Assembly: GCA_015296065.1 (NCBI GenBank)
Contig: DVDU01000138.1
Location: 1-45,378, forward strand
From: Oscillatoriaceae cyanobacterium M33_DOE_052
GTDB taxonomy: Bacteria > Cyanobacteriota > Cyanobacteriia > Cyanobacteriales > Laspinemataceae
Direction of reading: 5' to 3'
DNA length: 45,378 bases
Shown here: in pieces, positions 33,851 through 42,469 of the stretch
Layout of the letters: the number at the start of each line of letters is the position of its first letter
Numbering within the stretch: the stretch's first letter is position 1
Position numbers and translations under genes: made by a program
The notes under the pieces: model-generated
The model's input: the letters and a program-made list of their open reading frames with translations, nothing else
The model's database searches: none
Told to the model about the DNA's origin: nothing

Positions 33851-35551
33851 CTAGCTGCAAGAGTTAGTGGCAAGAGGAGATTTTGACCAATAATCATTTC
33901 TAACCCAAGTGTGAACCTCCCAACTGGCCTCGGTTTCTGGAAAATCACTGCGATAATGCCCGCCACGACTTTCCGCCCGAAAAGCAGCACTGGTGAGAAT
34001 TAAATGCGCTACATCCAATAAATTACGAGTTTCTCCCCAGTGGCGGATCTCTTGGTCAGCATCCGGGATACTCAACACCAGGGGCGGGCTGGGCTGACAA
34101 GATAAAAGATATTTGCTCAAATCTAAAGCGGCGAATTCCGATCGCCACACCTGAATCTGAGAAATCGCCTGGTCTAAACTGGGCTGGCTGCGACATATGC
34201 CAGCAGTTTCCCAAACCAAACGCCGCACATCTCGCCGCAGACGATCGATTGTATCCACCTCAGCGGACCAGCTACCAAGGTAGGGGGAGATAGGAAGAAG
34301 AGGAGATGGAGGCGAACTCGAAGCCGTGGCGACCTGAATCTGTGCTAGCTGGGCCGCAAATACAATGCACTCGAGCAGCGAATTGCTGGCGAGACGGTTG
34401 GCGCCGTGGACGCCGGTGCTGGCAGTTTCCCCCACTGCGTACAAACCGGGAATGGAGGTGGCGCAGTGCAAATCTGTAACAATGCCCCCCATCCAGTAAT
34501 GGGCGGCAGGGGCTACGGGTACGGGTTCGGTGAATACGTCGATGCCCCAGTGGCGACAAACTTCGATGATGTTGGGAAAGCGGTGGCGGATTTTTTCTGG
34601 GGGAATGGGGCGCAAATCCAACCACACGCATCCCAGCTCTGGATCGGATCCGGCTTTTTGTAGGTGTAAAAAAATTGCCCGACTCACCACGTCTCGGGGG
34701 GCGAGTTCTCCGGCGGGGTGATAGTCGAATACGAATCGGTGCCCCAAGTGGTCCACGAGGTGGGCGCCTTCCCCGCGCACGGCTTCGCTAATTAAAAATC
34801 GGGGGGCGCCCGGTTTGGTGAGGGCGGTGGGGTGAAATTGGATAAATTCCAAGTCTCGCACTGCTGCACCGCTGCGCCATGCAATGGCAACGCCGTCACC
34901 AGTGCTGACTTTGGGATTGGTAGTTTTGGCAAATACTTGGCCGCCACCGCCGGTGGCGAGAACCACGGCACCGGCGCGCACCCAGAGGATATGTCCCTGA
35001 TAAGCTAAGCAAACTCCCTGACATTGTTGGGAATTGGGGTGTAGCCACAGGTCTAAGGCGAAGGCGCGGGAGATGATGCGGATGTTTTGCCGCTCTAAGA
35101 TGCGGGCGGTGAGGGTGCTAACCACGGCCCGCCCGGTGGTGTCTCTGGCATGGAGGACGCGGCGGCGGGAGTGGGCGGCTTCTAGGGTGAGGGCGAGGTC
35201 TCCCTGGTGTCGATCGAAGCTGACCCCTAACTCTAGTAATGAATTGACGTAGTATTTGGCTTTGCTGGCGAGAAATTCTACGGCTTCTAGGTCACAAAGA
35301 CCGGCACCGGCTTTGAGGGTATCTTCAATATGGAGTAGGGGGGAATCGTCTGGGGCGATCGCAGCCGCCATCCCGCCCTGGGCCCAGTCACTGGCAGACA
35401 GGGGCAACTCATCTTTGGTAATCAACCCTACCCGCAATGATGAAGGTAGGCACAAGGCCGCATATAGGCCCGCAGCTCCGGCGCCGACCACTAGCACGTC
35501 AAAGGACTCGGGGAGGTCGGGATGAGACTGAGATTTAGCTGAAACATTCAC
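33851..35551 (-). CDS. nadB: L-aspartate oxidase
   Basis: 566 aa flavoprotein that oxidises aspartate to iminoaspartate, the first step of de novo NAD synthesis. FAD-binding GAGAAGLYAALCL, SASDWAQGGMAAAI, the substrate-site EFIQFHPTAL, SEAVRGEGAHLVD, active-site region ELAPRDVVSRAI, PAAHYWMGGI and GLYAVGETASTGVHGANRLASNSLLECIV, and the C-terminal ESRGGHYRSDFPE are all present. A Ser/Pro-rich segment (SSSPPSPLLPISPYLG, about 34265-34315) looks like low-complexity repeat text. Start: GTG 35551 (an in-frame TAA lies not far upstream; ATG 35547 is out of frame). nadA is not adjacent. Confidence 0.93.
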   Translation of the reverse strand: MNVSAKSQSHPDLPESFDVLVVGAGAAGLYAALCLPSSLRVGLITKDELPLSASDWAQGGMAAAIAPDDSPLLHIEDTLKAGAGLCDLEAVEFLASKAKYYVNSLLELGVSFDRHQGDLALTLEAAHSRRRVLHARDTTGRAVVSTLTARILERQNIRIISRAFALDLWLHPNSQQCQGVCLAYQGHILWVRAGAVVLATGGGGQVFAKTTNPKVSTGDGVAIAWRSGAAVRDLEFIQFHPTALTKPGAPRFLISEAVRGEGAHLVDHLGHRFVFDYHPAGELAPRDVVSRAIFLHLQKAGSDPELGCVWLDLRPIPPEKIRHRFPNIIEVCRHWGIDVFTEPVPVAPAAHYWMGGIVTDLHCATSIPGLYAVGETASTGVHGANRLASNSLLECIVFAAQLAQIQVATASSSPPSPLLPISPYLGSWSAEVDTIDRLRRDVRRLVWETAGICRSQPSLDQAISQIQVWRSEFAALDLSKYLLSCQPSPPLVLSIPDADQEIRHWGETRNLLDVAHLILTSAAFRAESRGGHYRSDFPETEASWEVHTWVRNDYWSKSPLATNSCS

Positions 35552-35680
35552 TAATGAAAAATCGCCCCTTAGTTATAGGTTAAGCCGCAAGCATTAGGCT
35601 GGTGGCTACCTTATTTTACAAGGGGCGAATGTCATCAGTGTGGCTGAATGATCCGGTTTTGTCACTTGTCCTTAGTTGCA

Positions 35681-35827
35681 GGGTGGGCATTGTTGCTGAT
35701 ATCCCTGCTGTTAGCGTGATACCTCGGGCAATGCCCACCCTACGCGGCTTGTCCTTTGTTGTCGGGTGGGCATTGCTGGTGATATCCCTGCTGTTAGCGT
35801 GATACCTCGGGCAATGCCCACCCTACG
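35681..35827. repeat. two direct 64-bp copies of a palindromic element
   Basis: Copy A 35681-35744 and copy B 35764-35827 differ at about two positions. Each has arms GGGTGGGCATTG and CAATGCCCACCC. The 19-base spacer contains a TTGTCCTTTGTTG heptamer fragment. They lie between nadB and psbU. Confidence 0.9.
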
Positions 35828-35860
35828 GCTCACAGACTACTCCGAGAGCAAAATCGCTGT

Positions 35861-36289
35861 TTAGTAATAGCCGTTGTTAATCCGATCGTCACCTTCCACT
35901 AGCTCGGGAATGGCTTCTGTCACCGTGAAATCATCCAGGTGAGCTTGCAGCCGCTGTTTTTGGGTTTCGCTCAGTCCGGGAATCTCCAAAATGTCTTCCA
36001 CCTTTTCATAGGGGGCGTTGTTGATGATTTTGGCGGCCAAGCTGGGGTAAAACCCTTGATACTTGCGGAAGGCGCGGATGTTGGTGTTGTTCAAATCGAT
36101 TTTGCCAGCGATTTCGTTGAACTTCTCATCCACATCATTGAGGACCGGTGCTTCTGCCACTAACAACCGGGTGGGGGATGCCATCGGGTTGAAACCGGCG
36201 GCGAGGGCGTTTTGAGTGGCTCCCAAACCACTCCAGCCAAACAAAATGAACCCCAAAACTACGACAAAGCGAACCAATTGTCTCATCAT
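35861..36289 (-). CDS. psbU: photosystem II extrinsic 12 kDa protein PsbU
   Basis: 142 aa. N-terminal signal peptide ([19 protein letters not shown], with AxA-like NALAA near residue 31) for export to the thylakoid lumen. Mature part: two helix-hairpin-helix-like motifs ([22 protein letters not shown] and [19 protein letters not shown]) and the C-terminal [14 protein letters not shown], very characteristic of PsbU. It stabilises the oxygen-evolving complex together with PsbO and PsbV. Two ATGs in tandem (MM); the first has GGGAG eight bases upstream. Confidence 0.95.
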   Translation of the reverse strand: MMRQLVRFVVVLGFILFGWSGLGATQNALAAGFNPMASPTRLLVAEAPVLNDVDEKFNEIAGKIDLNNTNIRAFRKYQGFYPSLAAKIINNAPYEKVEDILEIPGLSETQKQRLQAHLDDFTVTEAIPELVEGDDRINNGYY

Positions 36290-36613
36290 CTGAATCGCTC
36301 CCTTATGTATAAACAGGATTTATAGCAAAAATTATCCCAGAATATTGCACCAGGAATCCAATACAGGGGGTGCCTGTTTATCTCCTCACCACAGCAGGGG
36401 TTTTTGCCCAGAGGCTGTGGTTATCTCGGTCCTGTGAAGGTCACACAGCTAACAAATAATACAATAATCCAGGTTAAGTTATGATTTTCACCTGTGATTG
36501 GCGTAATTTTCCCGGCTGACGCCTCAGCGCTGGTTGGGGTCGTCTGGCACGGGATGCTATATCCCTACCCCAAAACTATTCATCGCCCCCCGCCGCTAGG
36601 ACACCCCCACAGT
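36290..36613. other. intergenic region upstream of psbU
   Basis: The 5' region of psbU (minus). TATAAA and TTATACAT elements occur within 50 bases of the psbU start on the minus strand but without clear -35 boxes. Towards the cyclase end, AGTCTAGACT (36612-36621) is a palindrome overlapping the cyclase stop. No gene seen. Confidence 0.4.
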
Positions 36614-37600
36614 CTAGACTTTGGGATGGCTGTGGTGGAAAAATTTTTCCAGATCGGAAAATAAACCCCCATATGTGAGGGTGGCACGATCGTAGCCCTT
36701 GAGGTGAACGGTGTACTGCTCGAATAGCTGGTTTTGGTTGTGGAGGTCGGCAAAATATTTGTAGGTGGTTTCTCCCAAGGCGATGTCTTTGCCGATTTCT
36801 TTGGTGGCAGACTCTAGGCGAAATGCGGCGTTGACTGTATCTCCCAAGGCGGTGTAGTCGGGTCGATCGCCACTGCCTGTATTCCCTACCATTGCATATC
36901 CGGTGTTCACCCCAGCACCAATGCGCAGGGGAAAGGGGAGTGTGTAGCGTTTATTCAGGTCTTCGGTGATCAGATGTAGGGCGTTGAGGGCCTGCAAAAT
37001 CCGCAACAATTCCTCATGGCTAGCGGTGTCGCTGTTGTGAAACCATACTGCCATCACGGCATCGCCGATGTATTTGTCCACCCAGCTACCGTGGTCTCGA
37101 ATGATATTCCCGGCGTGGCGAAACCAAGTGCCGATGACTTCTGAGAGGATTTTTTCGTCGAGCTGTCGGGTCAGTACGGTAAAATTACGGATGTCCACTA
37201 CCATGACTGATATCAGCTTGCGGACATACAGGGCGGCTGTGACGGTGAAATCCTGAGATTCTGGGTCTTCTTGGGGGTCTGGTTCTTCGCTGGGGGGGCA
37301 GCTAAACTGCAGTTCTGTCTCTCCGAAGGTGAGGCGATCGCCGTGGTGCAGGGTGACGGGAATGCTCACCCGCCTGCCGTTGACAAATGAGCCGTTGCGA
37401 CTACCCAGGTCGATCAAATAAAATTCCCCGTTTTCAGTGCATTGCAGCATCGCGTGGTTTCGGGATATCCACCGATCGGACAGCACTAAATTGTTATCTT
37501 CGCCCCGACCGATAGTCCAGCAATTGCTACCCACCAAGGGAAGATAGCGATTGCCGGATTCAGTGGGCATAATCAGATGAGGAGCGCGTTTTAAAGTCAC
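36614..37600 (-). CDS. FHA-domain adenylate cyclase (class III)
   Basis: 328 aa. FHA domain (about 27-100) with GR (31-32), SRNH (46-49) and NG (69-70) binds phosphothreonine peptides. Class III cyclase domain (about 128-305): metal Asp D136 and D180, purine-specifying K176 and T250 (in DYTALGD), transition-state N257/R261. Lys/Thr, rather than Lys/Asp, is the pattern of cyanobacterial cyclases such as CyaB1 that respond to bicarbonate, so the product is probably cAMP. Both catalytic metal sites are intact, so a homodimer should be active. Start GTG 37600; ATG 37570 ten codons in is an alternative. Confidence 0.88.
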   Translation of the reverse strand: MTLKRAPHLIMPTESGNRYLPLVGSNCWTIGRGEDNNLVLSDRWISRNHAMLQCTENGEFYLIDLGSRNGSFVNGRRVSIPVTLHHGDRLTFGETELQFSCPPSEEPDPQEDPESQDFTVTAALYVRKLISVMVVDIRNFTVLTRQLDEKILSEVIGTWFRHAGNIIRDHGSWVDKYIGDAVMAVWFHNSDTASHEELLRILQALNALHLITEDLNKRYTLPFPLRIGAGVNTGYAMVGNTGSGDRPDYTALGDTVNAAFRLESATKEIGKDIALGETTYKYFADLHNQNQLFEQYTVHLKGYDRATLTYGGLFSDLEKFFHHSHPKV

Positions 37601-37760
37601 CGCAGTTGCTTACCTGTCCGTATTTGTTGGGTATAATAAGGTAGAGCCTAAAAAAACCCGAACCTCTTTCAGGGATTGAAACACCGCAGTTGCCTGCCTA
37701 AAGACTGGTAGTTGCAATGATATTAGGCTCTTTACCCGAATCCCTTTCAGGGATACCTAA
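37598..37760. repeat. degenerate CRISPR-repeat-like relic (two copies)
   Basis: ACCCGAACCTCTTTCAGGGA (37656-37675) and ACCCGAATCCCTTTCAGGGA (37734-37753) are 78 bases apart. Copy 1 ends GATTGAAAC (37674-37682), the conserved 3' end of many cyanobacterial CRISPR repeats; copy 2 keeps the ATCCC/GGGAT stem but has lost that end. CACCGCAGTTGC also occurs twice (37598-37609 and 37682-37693). No cas gene is present, and only two partial repeats exist. It overlaps the DUF3120 stop and abuts the cyclase start. Confidence 0.3.
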
Positions 37761-38488
37761 TTGGCGGCTAGAAAAAAAAGGCTATCTACCAAAATTGTAC
37801 TCAACACCGCACCAGAAAACCCCCACCAGTGCAAATCTTTTTCCCTCCTCATCCCTAAACCTAACCCCACAAAGCCTGTCACCAGTAGCACTGCCGCTAG
37901 GACGGCGGCGCAGCCAACACCCCACGGAGTTTTGACTAGGCTCACAGCGTGCTGCATAATTGGCAACGCCAGTTCTGGTTCTACCCGCATCAGCAGCCGC
38001 CAGTGTGCCATCAAATCTACTAAGTAAAAGTATAGGTCGGTGACTGCAGTTCCCAGTAGAGAACCGAGATAAAACCAACTCCCTACTAGCCACTGTCGCC
38101 GCTGAATGCACCATATGGCCATTGGTAAACCGATCGCTTCTACGGGCAAGTGGAGCAACGGTTCCCACCTCATGCACCCCCAGTATAGGCTCCCCGCCAG
38201 CCAACTGCCACTGAATCCTAGGAGCAAATCTCCCCAGACCGCCGTTTGGTGGCGAGACATGAGCATCATGCTCAGCCACACCCAACCCCCCGTTAAGATT
38301 AAACTGACCAGGGGCAAGTGCCGCACTAGGGGTGCTTCGATGAATACCGGGACGCTGACGAGAAACACTGCTGCCCCGAACAACCACTGGGGCTGAGACG
38401 CTATTTGAGCCAAAAAAATGCTGGTGCTATTGCTGGCGTTGGCTTCTGGCTGCTCTGCCCTGCCAGCGGACCATGTATGGTTAAACAA
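37757..38488 (-). CDS. DUF3120 membrane protein
   Basis: 243 aa with about six TM helices. It matches the cyanobacterial/algal DUF3120 family: FGAAVFLVSVPVFIEAPLVR, WGDLLLGFSGSWLAGSLYWG, RWEPLLHLPVEAIGLP and FYLGSLLGTAVTDLYFYL. No function is known for the family. The start given is TTG 38488; the conserved part begins near residue 33 (PQWLFGAA), so a shorter start is possible. The 3' end overlaps the CRISPR-like repeat. Confidence 0.75.
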   Translation of the reverse strand: MFNHTWSAGRAEQPEANASNSTSIFLAQIASQPQWLFGAAVFLVSVPVFIEAPLVRHLPLVSLILTGGWVWLSMMLMSRHQTAVWGDLLLGFSGSWLAGSLYWGCMRWEPLLHLPVEAIGLPMAIWCIQRRQWLVGSWFYLGSLLGTAVTDLYFYLVDLMAHWRLLMRVEPELALPIMQHAVSLVKTPWGVGCAAVLAAVLLVTGFVGLGLGMRREKDLHWWGFSGAVLSTILVDSLFFLAAN

Positions 38489-38642
38489 TTTTTCTTTAAG
38501 ATTCTTTACTTAACTTCATCTTACTTAAGATATCACAGGTATGATTTGATGCCCTGATGCGGGATTATCTTGCCCATAAATCTCTCGGGGGGTACTTCAT
38601 GCTAGGGGAATATCTACTCAAGTCGGGATTTGTGAGGAAAAA

Positions 38643-39623
38643 ATGACTGGATTATCAAAGCGGTTTTTCACCCTGATGGGTGGTGCGGGAGTTGCTACGG
38701 TTCTATGGCCGGGATTGATTGCCCTGAGCTACACTGAGACGGCAACACCAGTTCAGTCGAACGGGGTAGCGGCTCATATCAACCTGTTTCAGGCGGTGAT
38801 CCTGGGCATGGTTCAGGGCTTAACGGAGTTTATCCCCATCAGCAGTACGGCTCACTTAAAGGTGGTGCCGGTACTTTTGGGTTGGGGAGACCCGGGGGTG
38901 TCTTTCAGTGCGGCAATTCAGCTCGGCAGTATTGCGGCGGTGATTTGGTACTTCTGGGAGGACTTGACGACTCTGGGAATGAGTGCGTTTCAGGCTCTCA
39001 GAATCCAGAAATTTGATGATAAAGACCTGCGGGTGGTGTTGGGAATTGCCCTGGGCACTGTGCCGATCGTGGTTCTCGGGTTGGTGGTCAAATTCCTGGC
39101 TTCTGAATTTTACGACAATACTCTCCGCAGTTTGGGCTCGATCGCCATTGTCTCGATCGGCATGGGACTGCTCCTGGGCCTCGCCGAACGCATTGGCAGC
39201 AGAAAGCGCAATTTTGACCAGCTCACTCTCACTGACGGTGTGTTAATGGGGATGGCTGAGGCAATGGCTTTAATTCCAGGGGCGTCTCGCTCCGGAACTA
39301 CCATCACCGCTGGTTTGTTTATGGGTTTGGAAAGAGGCACCGCCGCCCGATTTTCCTTTTTACTCGGCATTCCGGCAATTACTCTGGCGGGTTTGGTGGA
39401 ACTTAAGGACTTACTGGAGTCTTTGGGCACTGCGGGAAGTAATACGGAAATTTTGCCTTTGGTGGGGGGGTTGGTTTCCGCCGTGGTGTTTTCTTATGTG
39501 GCGATCGCCTGGTTGATTCGGTTTTTACAAACCCAGAATACCTGGGTTTTTGTCTGGTATCGCTTGGGCTTCGGGTTCCTCATCTTAGGGGCAATCTCTG
39601 CTCACTTTCTCCCTAACGTCTAA
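38643..39623 (+). CDS. uppP: undecaprenyl-diphosphatase
   Basis: 326 aa, polytopic. Catalytic motifs of the BacA/UppP family: QGLTEFIPISSTAHL (62-72 core) and PGASRSGTT (212-220). It dephosphorylates undecaprenyl diphosphate to recycle the lipid carrier for peptidoglycan and polysaccharides, which ties in loosely with the glycosyltransferase of this window. About 45 residues longer at the N-terminus than the E. coli enzyme, including an extra hydrophobic helix that may be a signal anchor. Start ATG 38643 with GAGG six bases upstream. Convergent with the next small gene. Confidence 0.93.
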   Translation: MTGLSKRFFTLMGGAGVATVLWPGLIALSYTETATPVQSNGVAAHINLFQAVILGMVQGLTEFIPISSTAHLKVVPVLLGWGDPGVSFSAAIQLGSIAAVIWYFWEDLTTLGMSAFQALRIQKFDDKDLRVVLGIALGTVPIVVLGLVVKFLASEFYDNTLRSLGSIAIVSIGMGLLLGLAERIGSRKRNFDQLTLTDGVLMGMAEAMALIPGASRSGTTITAGLFMGLERGTAARFSFLLGIPAITLAGLVELKDLLESLGTAGSNTEILPLVGGLVSAVVFSYVAIAWLIRFLQTQNTWVFVWYRLGFGFLILGAISAHFLPNV

Positions 39624-39633
39624 CTCTGTGCCC

Positions 39634-39948
39634 TCAATTCCGGTGGCGAAATAATACTTCTAAAATTCCGGGCTTAGGCTTGACATCTTGCTTTTTTTGT
39701 GCTTCGCGCTGCCGCGCCACCTGTTTGAGGGTTTTTTTCAGTATGGGGGGCGGTTCTCGGGCTGGTTCGTCTGTACTGTCCCACCAGGAGACGATCCTGC
39801 CCCCTGCAAATCCGCCAATGGCTCCGAGAATCAAGCCAAACCAGCCGGAATACCCCAGGGCGTAAAAGCCCAGAGTGAAAAACATCCCCACCAGCAATCC
39901 GGCGGTCATTCCCTCCCAGTGGAAAAAGGATTTTTGCTCGTCTTTCAT
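39634..39948 (-). CDS. small membrane protein, glycine-zipper type
   Basis: 104 aa. Two TM helices (TAGLLVGMFFTLGFYALGY and FGLILGAIGGFAGGRIVSW) with GxxxG patterns, then a basic cytosolic tail (KKTLKQVARQREAQKKQD...). No recognised family. ATG 39948. Its 3' end is only ten bases from the convergent uppP stop. Confidence 0.6.
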   Translation of the reverse strand: MKDEQKSFFHWEGMTAGLLVGMFFTLGFYALGYSGWFGLILGAIGGFAGGRIVSWWDSTDEPAREPPPILKKTLKQVARQREAQKKQDVKPKPGILEVLFRHRN

Positions 39949-39953
39949 CGTTG

Positions 39954-40126
39954 GCTATTTGTCCTTGGTCATTTGTCCAATTTCATTTGTCCTTGGTCAT
40001 TTGTCTAGTGACAATTGATAATTGACAATTGATAATTGATAATTGATAATTGATAATTGATAATTATCAATTGTTAATTATCAATTCAAATGACAAATGA
40101 CAAATGACAAATGACAAGTGACTAAT
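39954..40126. repeat. heptamer array 6, with an AATTGAT block
   Basis: Flanks of CATTTGTCC/TTGGT on the left and AAATGAC (four in a row, 40087-40115) on the right. The centre holds seven AATTGAT heptamers (40013-40061, one with a change) followed by the inverted AATTATCAATTGTTAATTAT. The right end contains the stop codon of the kinase fusion (TAG from CTA at 40122-40124). Confidence 0.92.
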
Positions 40127-41672
40127 GAGAACTGGTGGTCACAGCAGCCAGTTGCGGCTCGATCGGGGTGGTGGTTTCTATGGTCAACACCAGGGGGGTT
40201 TCCTCTGGGGTGAATGGTTCCCACCCAGCGATTTGAGCGGCGAGGAGGTCGGCGGTGGCGTCGGCGATGTCCCCGGTACGTTGACGGAGCCGATCGCGTA
40301 ATACGGCTTCGGGGGCGGTGCAGTTAACAATCTGCAATGGTAAACCTGCGGCTTTTGCCGCCGCGATCGCCTCCCCACGCAGTTGCTCCCGGTCATACTT
40401 GGCATCTAAAATCACTGGCCACCCCAATTCTGCCAGCATTAGCCCCAATTCTAACACTCGCCCATAAGTCCGCTGGGTCATTTCTGGCGTGTAGAGGTCA
40501 TCTCCTCCCCGCTGGTCTAGGGCCACTCCCCCTAAATGCTTCCGTACTGCATCCGATCGGATATGAATCGCACCCAGTCGCCGCGCCAACAGCTTCCCTA
40601 CCGTACTTTTCCCCGACCCCGACAGACCGGACATCAAAAATAACTTGCCCTCACTCCGTTGTGTATAACTCCAAGCCAACTGATAATAAGCCGCCGCCGT
40701 TTCATGGGCCTGTTGCTTTTCCTCGGCGCTCACCCCTGGGTCATCCAACAGAAAGGAAGTCACCTTGCCGCGCACATATGCCTGACGGCTACAATAAAAA
40801 GACAACAGGGGCACCCCCTCCCAGTCTCCCGTCTGTTCCAGGTAGGCATTTAAAAAAGCATTGGCTAAATCTTTTCTGCCCCTAGCTTCCACATCCATCA
40901 CGGCAAATGCTACATCATAAATCACATCCACCAACCGGAAAGGCTCATTAAATTCAATGCAATCAAACAGCAGTATTTTATCTCCCCATTGGGCGATATT
41001 TCTTAAATGTAAATCCCCATGACATTCCCTAATTTTCTTCAGAGAGATGCGGCGGGCAAATAGCTCCTGCTCAGAGGCAAATACCCCATCTGTATAAGCC
41101 TTCGTTTCTTCAAACTGTTGCTGGGTCTGGGGTCCACCGATGTACTTCTGAGTTTGGGCGTAGTTATCATCCACAGATTCACGAACTTTGGGGATTTCGC
41201 CAAACTGGGCGATATAATCATTAGTGATAGTTTGGGCATGGAAATCCGCCACTACCTTGCCCAAATCTTCCATATCTTTCTCGCCAATTAGTCCATTGGC
41301 AAACCGGGCACTCCACAGGTCATCTTGATTGAATGCCCGCATTTTCAGGACATATTCCACAATTTCCCCGTTTTGCCCTAGTTGGTATTCGCTCCCCTCT
41401 TGGGATATGGGTAATACTTCTAAATATAATTCTGGGGCACTGCGGCGGTTCATCCGCAACTCTTCTTGACAAAAATGCTGCCTTTTCTCTACTGTGGAAT
41501 AGTCGAGAAAGCCGAAATTAACCGGTTTTTTCACTTTATAGGCATAATCCCCGGTGAGGAACACGTAAGAAACGTGAGTTTGAATCAGTTGCACGGGTGA
41601 TGTTACCGGATGGGGATAAAATTCCGGCTTTAGCATTGCTTCAATTAAGGGAGAAAACTGGCCGTTACTCAT
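40122..41672 (-). CDS. phosphotransferase-P-loop kinase fusion (AAA_33)
   Basis: 516 aa with two modules. Residues 1-330 are like aminoglycoside/choline phosphotransferases: DYAYKVKKPVNFGF (Lys-containing ATP strand), the Brenner motif HGDLHLRN (218-225) and LFDCIEFNEPFRLVDVIYD (the DFG-like metal site). Residues 340-516 form a P-loop kinase with GLSGSGKST (349-357) and a gluconate/shikimate-kinase-like layout (SDAVRK, DAKYDREQLR). Such fusions are common in bacteria; the substrate is unknown. ATG 41672. The C-terminal stop lies in array 6. Confidence 0.8.
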   Translation of the reverse strand: MSNGQFSPLIEAMLKPEFYPHPVTSPVQLIQTHVSYVFLTGDYAYKVKKPVNFGFLDYSTVEKRQHFCQEELRMNRRSAPELYLEVLPISQEGSEYQLGQNGEIVEYVLKMRAFNQDDLWSARFANGLIGEKDMEDLGKVVADFHAQTITNDYIAQFGEIPKVRESVDDNYAQTQKYIGGPQTQQQFEETKAYTDGVFASEQELFARRISLKKIRECHGDLHLRNIAQWGDKILLFDCIEFNEPFRLVDVIYDVAFAVMDVEARGRKDLANAFLNAYLEQTGDWEGVPLLSFYCSRQAYVRGKVTSFLLDDPGVSAEEKQQAHETAAAYYQLAWSYTQRSEGKLFLMSGLSGSGKSTVGKLLARRLGAIHIRSDAVRKHLGGVALDQRGGDDLYTPEMTQRTYGRVLELGLMLAELGWPVILDAKYDREQLRGEAIAAAKAAGLPLQIVNCTAPEAVLRDRLRQRTGDIADATADLLAAQIAGWEPFTPEETPLVLTIETTTPIEPQLAAVTTSSH

Positions 41673-41704
41673 GTTATGTTAACGATTTTATTTAAGTGAA
41701 ATAA

Positions 41705-41766
41705 GGGCACGGCGTTATCGTTATTGGTCTCTACGTTCGACGCGAGATATTTGCGATGCCGTGCCC
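41705..41766. repeat. palindromic repeat (GGGCACGGC arms)
   Basis: GGGCACGGC (41705-41713) pairs with GCCGTGCCC (41758-41766). The core TTATCGTTATTGGTCTCTAC and following bases show no coding signal. It sits just upstream of the kinase fusion. Confidence 0.6.
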
Positions 41767-41794
41767 CTACAGTCACTTGTGCGCTTGTCACGCC

Positions 41795-41866
41795 AACAAA
41801 TGACCAATGACCTGACGACCAATGACCAATGACTAATGACCAAGGACAAATGACTTTTGACAAATG
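41795..41866. repeat. heptamer array 7
   Basis: AATGACC and AATGACT heptamers (41819-41840) with CAAGGACAAATGACTTTTGA after them. It ends four bases before the rplY stop and separates rplY from the kinase fusion, both on the minus strand. Confidence 0.88.
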
Positions 41867-41869
41867 TGG

Positions 41870-42469
41870 TTAGCTGGCAGCGGTGGTGGCGGCTTCTTCG
41901 CCAGCATCATCCTTTTGCGGAGGCAGGACGCTCACTACTACTTGCTTGGGTTCGCTCAGAGCGCTGACACCTTCGGGGAGGGTGAGTTCTCCCACGTGCA
42001 GAGCATCGCCGATTTGTAGTTCTGATACGTTGACTTCGATCGCCTCGGGGATACTATCCGGCTTGCATCTGAGAGTTATCTCTGTCATCACCGGGTCAAG
42101 CAGTCCACCTCCCAATTTCACACCCGCCGGGGTGCCAGTGTAATGGATGGCTACTTCCACATCTACGCTCGCTTGCGCCGACACGGCAAAAAAGCTGAGG
42201 TGATACAGCTCATCTTTCCAAGCATGGGTTTGTACTTCCCGCAGTAGGGTTTTACCTCTCCAAGACAAGTCGGGGATGTTCAGGTCAATGAGGGTGTTGT
42301 TGAGGGAAGCCTCTTTGAGCAGCTTTTCTGCATTTTTGGCAGTGATAGCTAGGGACAGAGATTCCGCCCCTTGGTGTCCGTAGAGGACCGCTGGAATCAA
42401 CCCGTTTCGGCGCATGCTGTTGGGTTTGCTTCCTTCTGGCCGTTTTTGGCATTCGATCGTAATTTCCAT
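41870..42469 (-). CDS. rplY: 50S ribosomal protein L25/Ctc
   Basis: 199 aa, the long CTC form with an L25 domain binding 5S rRNA (residues 1-90: RRNGLIPAVLYG, LIDLNIPDLSWRGKTLLREVQTHAWKDELYHLSFF) and the C-terminal TL5-type domain (PEAIEVNVSELQIGDALHVGEL). The tail is acidic, with Ala/Thr. Start ATG 42469. On the minus strand, TATAAT (complement of about 42564-42569) lies about 95 bases upstream and is a candidate -10. Confidence 0.93.
   Translation of the reverse strand: MEITIECQKRPEGSKPNSMRRNGLIPAVLYGHQGAESLSLAITAKNAEKLLKEASLNNTLIDLNIPDLSWRGKTLLREVQTHAWKDELYHLSFFAVSAQASVDVEVAIHYTGTPAGVKLGGGLLDPVMTEITLRCKPDSIPEAIEVNVSELQIGDALHVGELTLPEGVSALSEPKQVVVSVLPPQKDDAGEEAATTAAS

Noticed and set aside
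35602-35802. 66-codon open frame between nadB and psbU
   Set aside because: Made almost entirely of the duplicated palindromic element and heptamer fragments.
37598-37760. Functional CRISPR array
   Set aside because: Only two partial repeats, each degenerate at a different end, and no cas genes; kept only as a possible relic.
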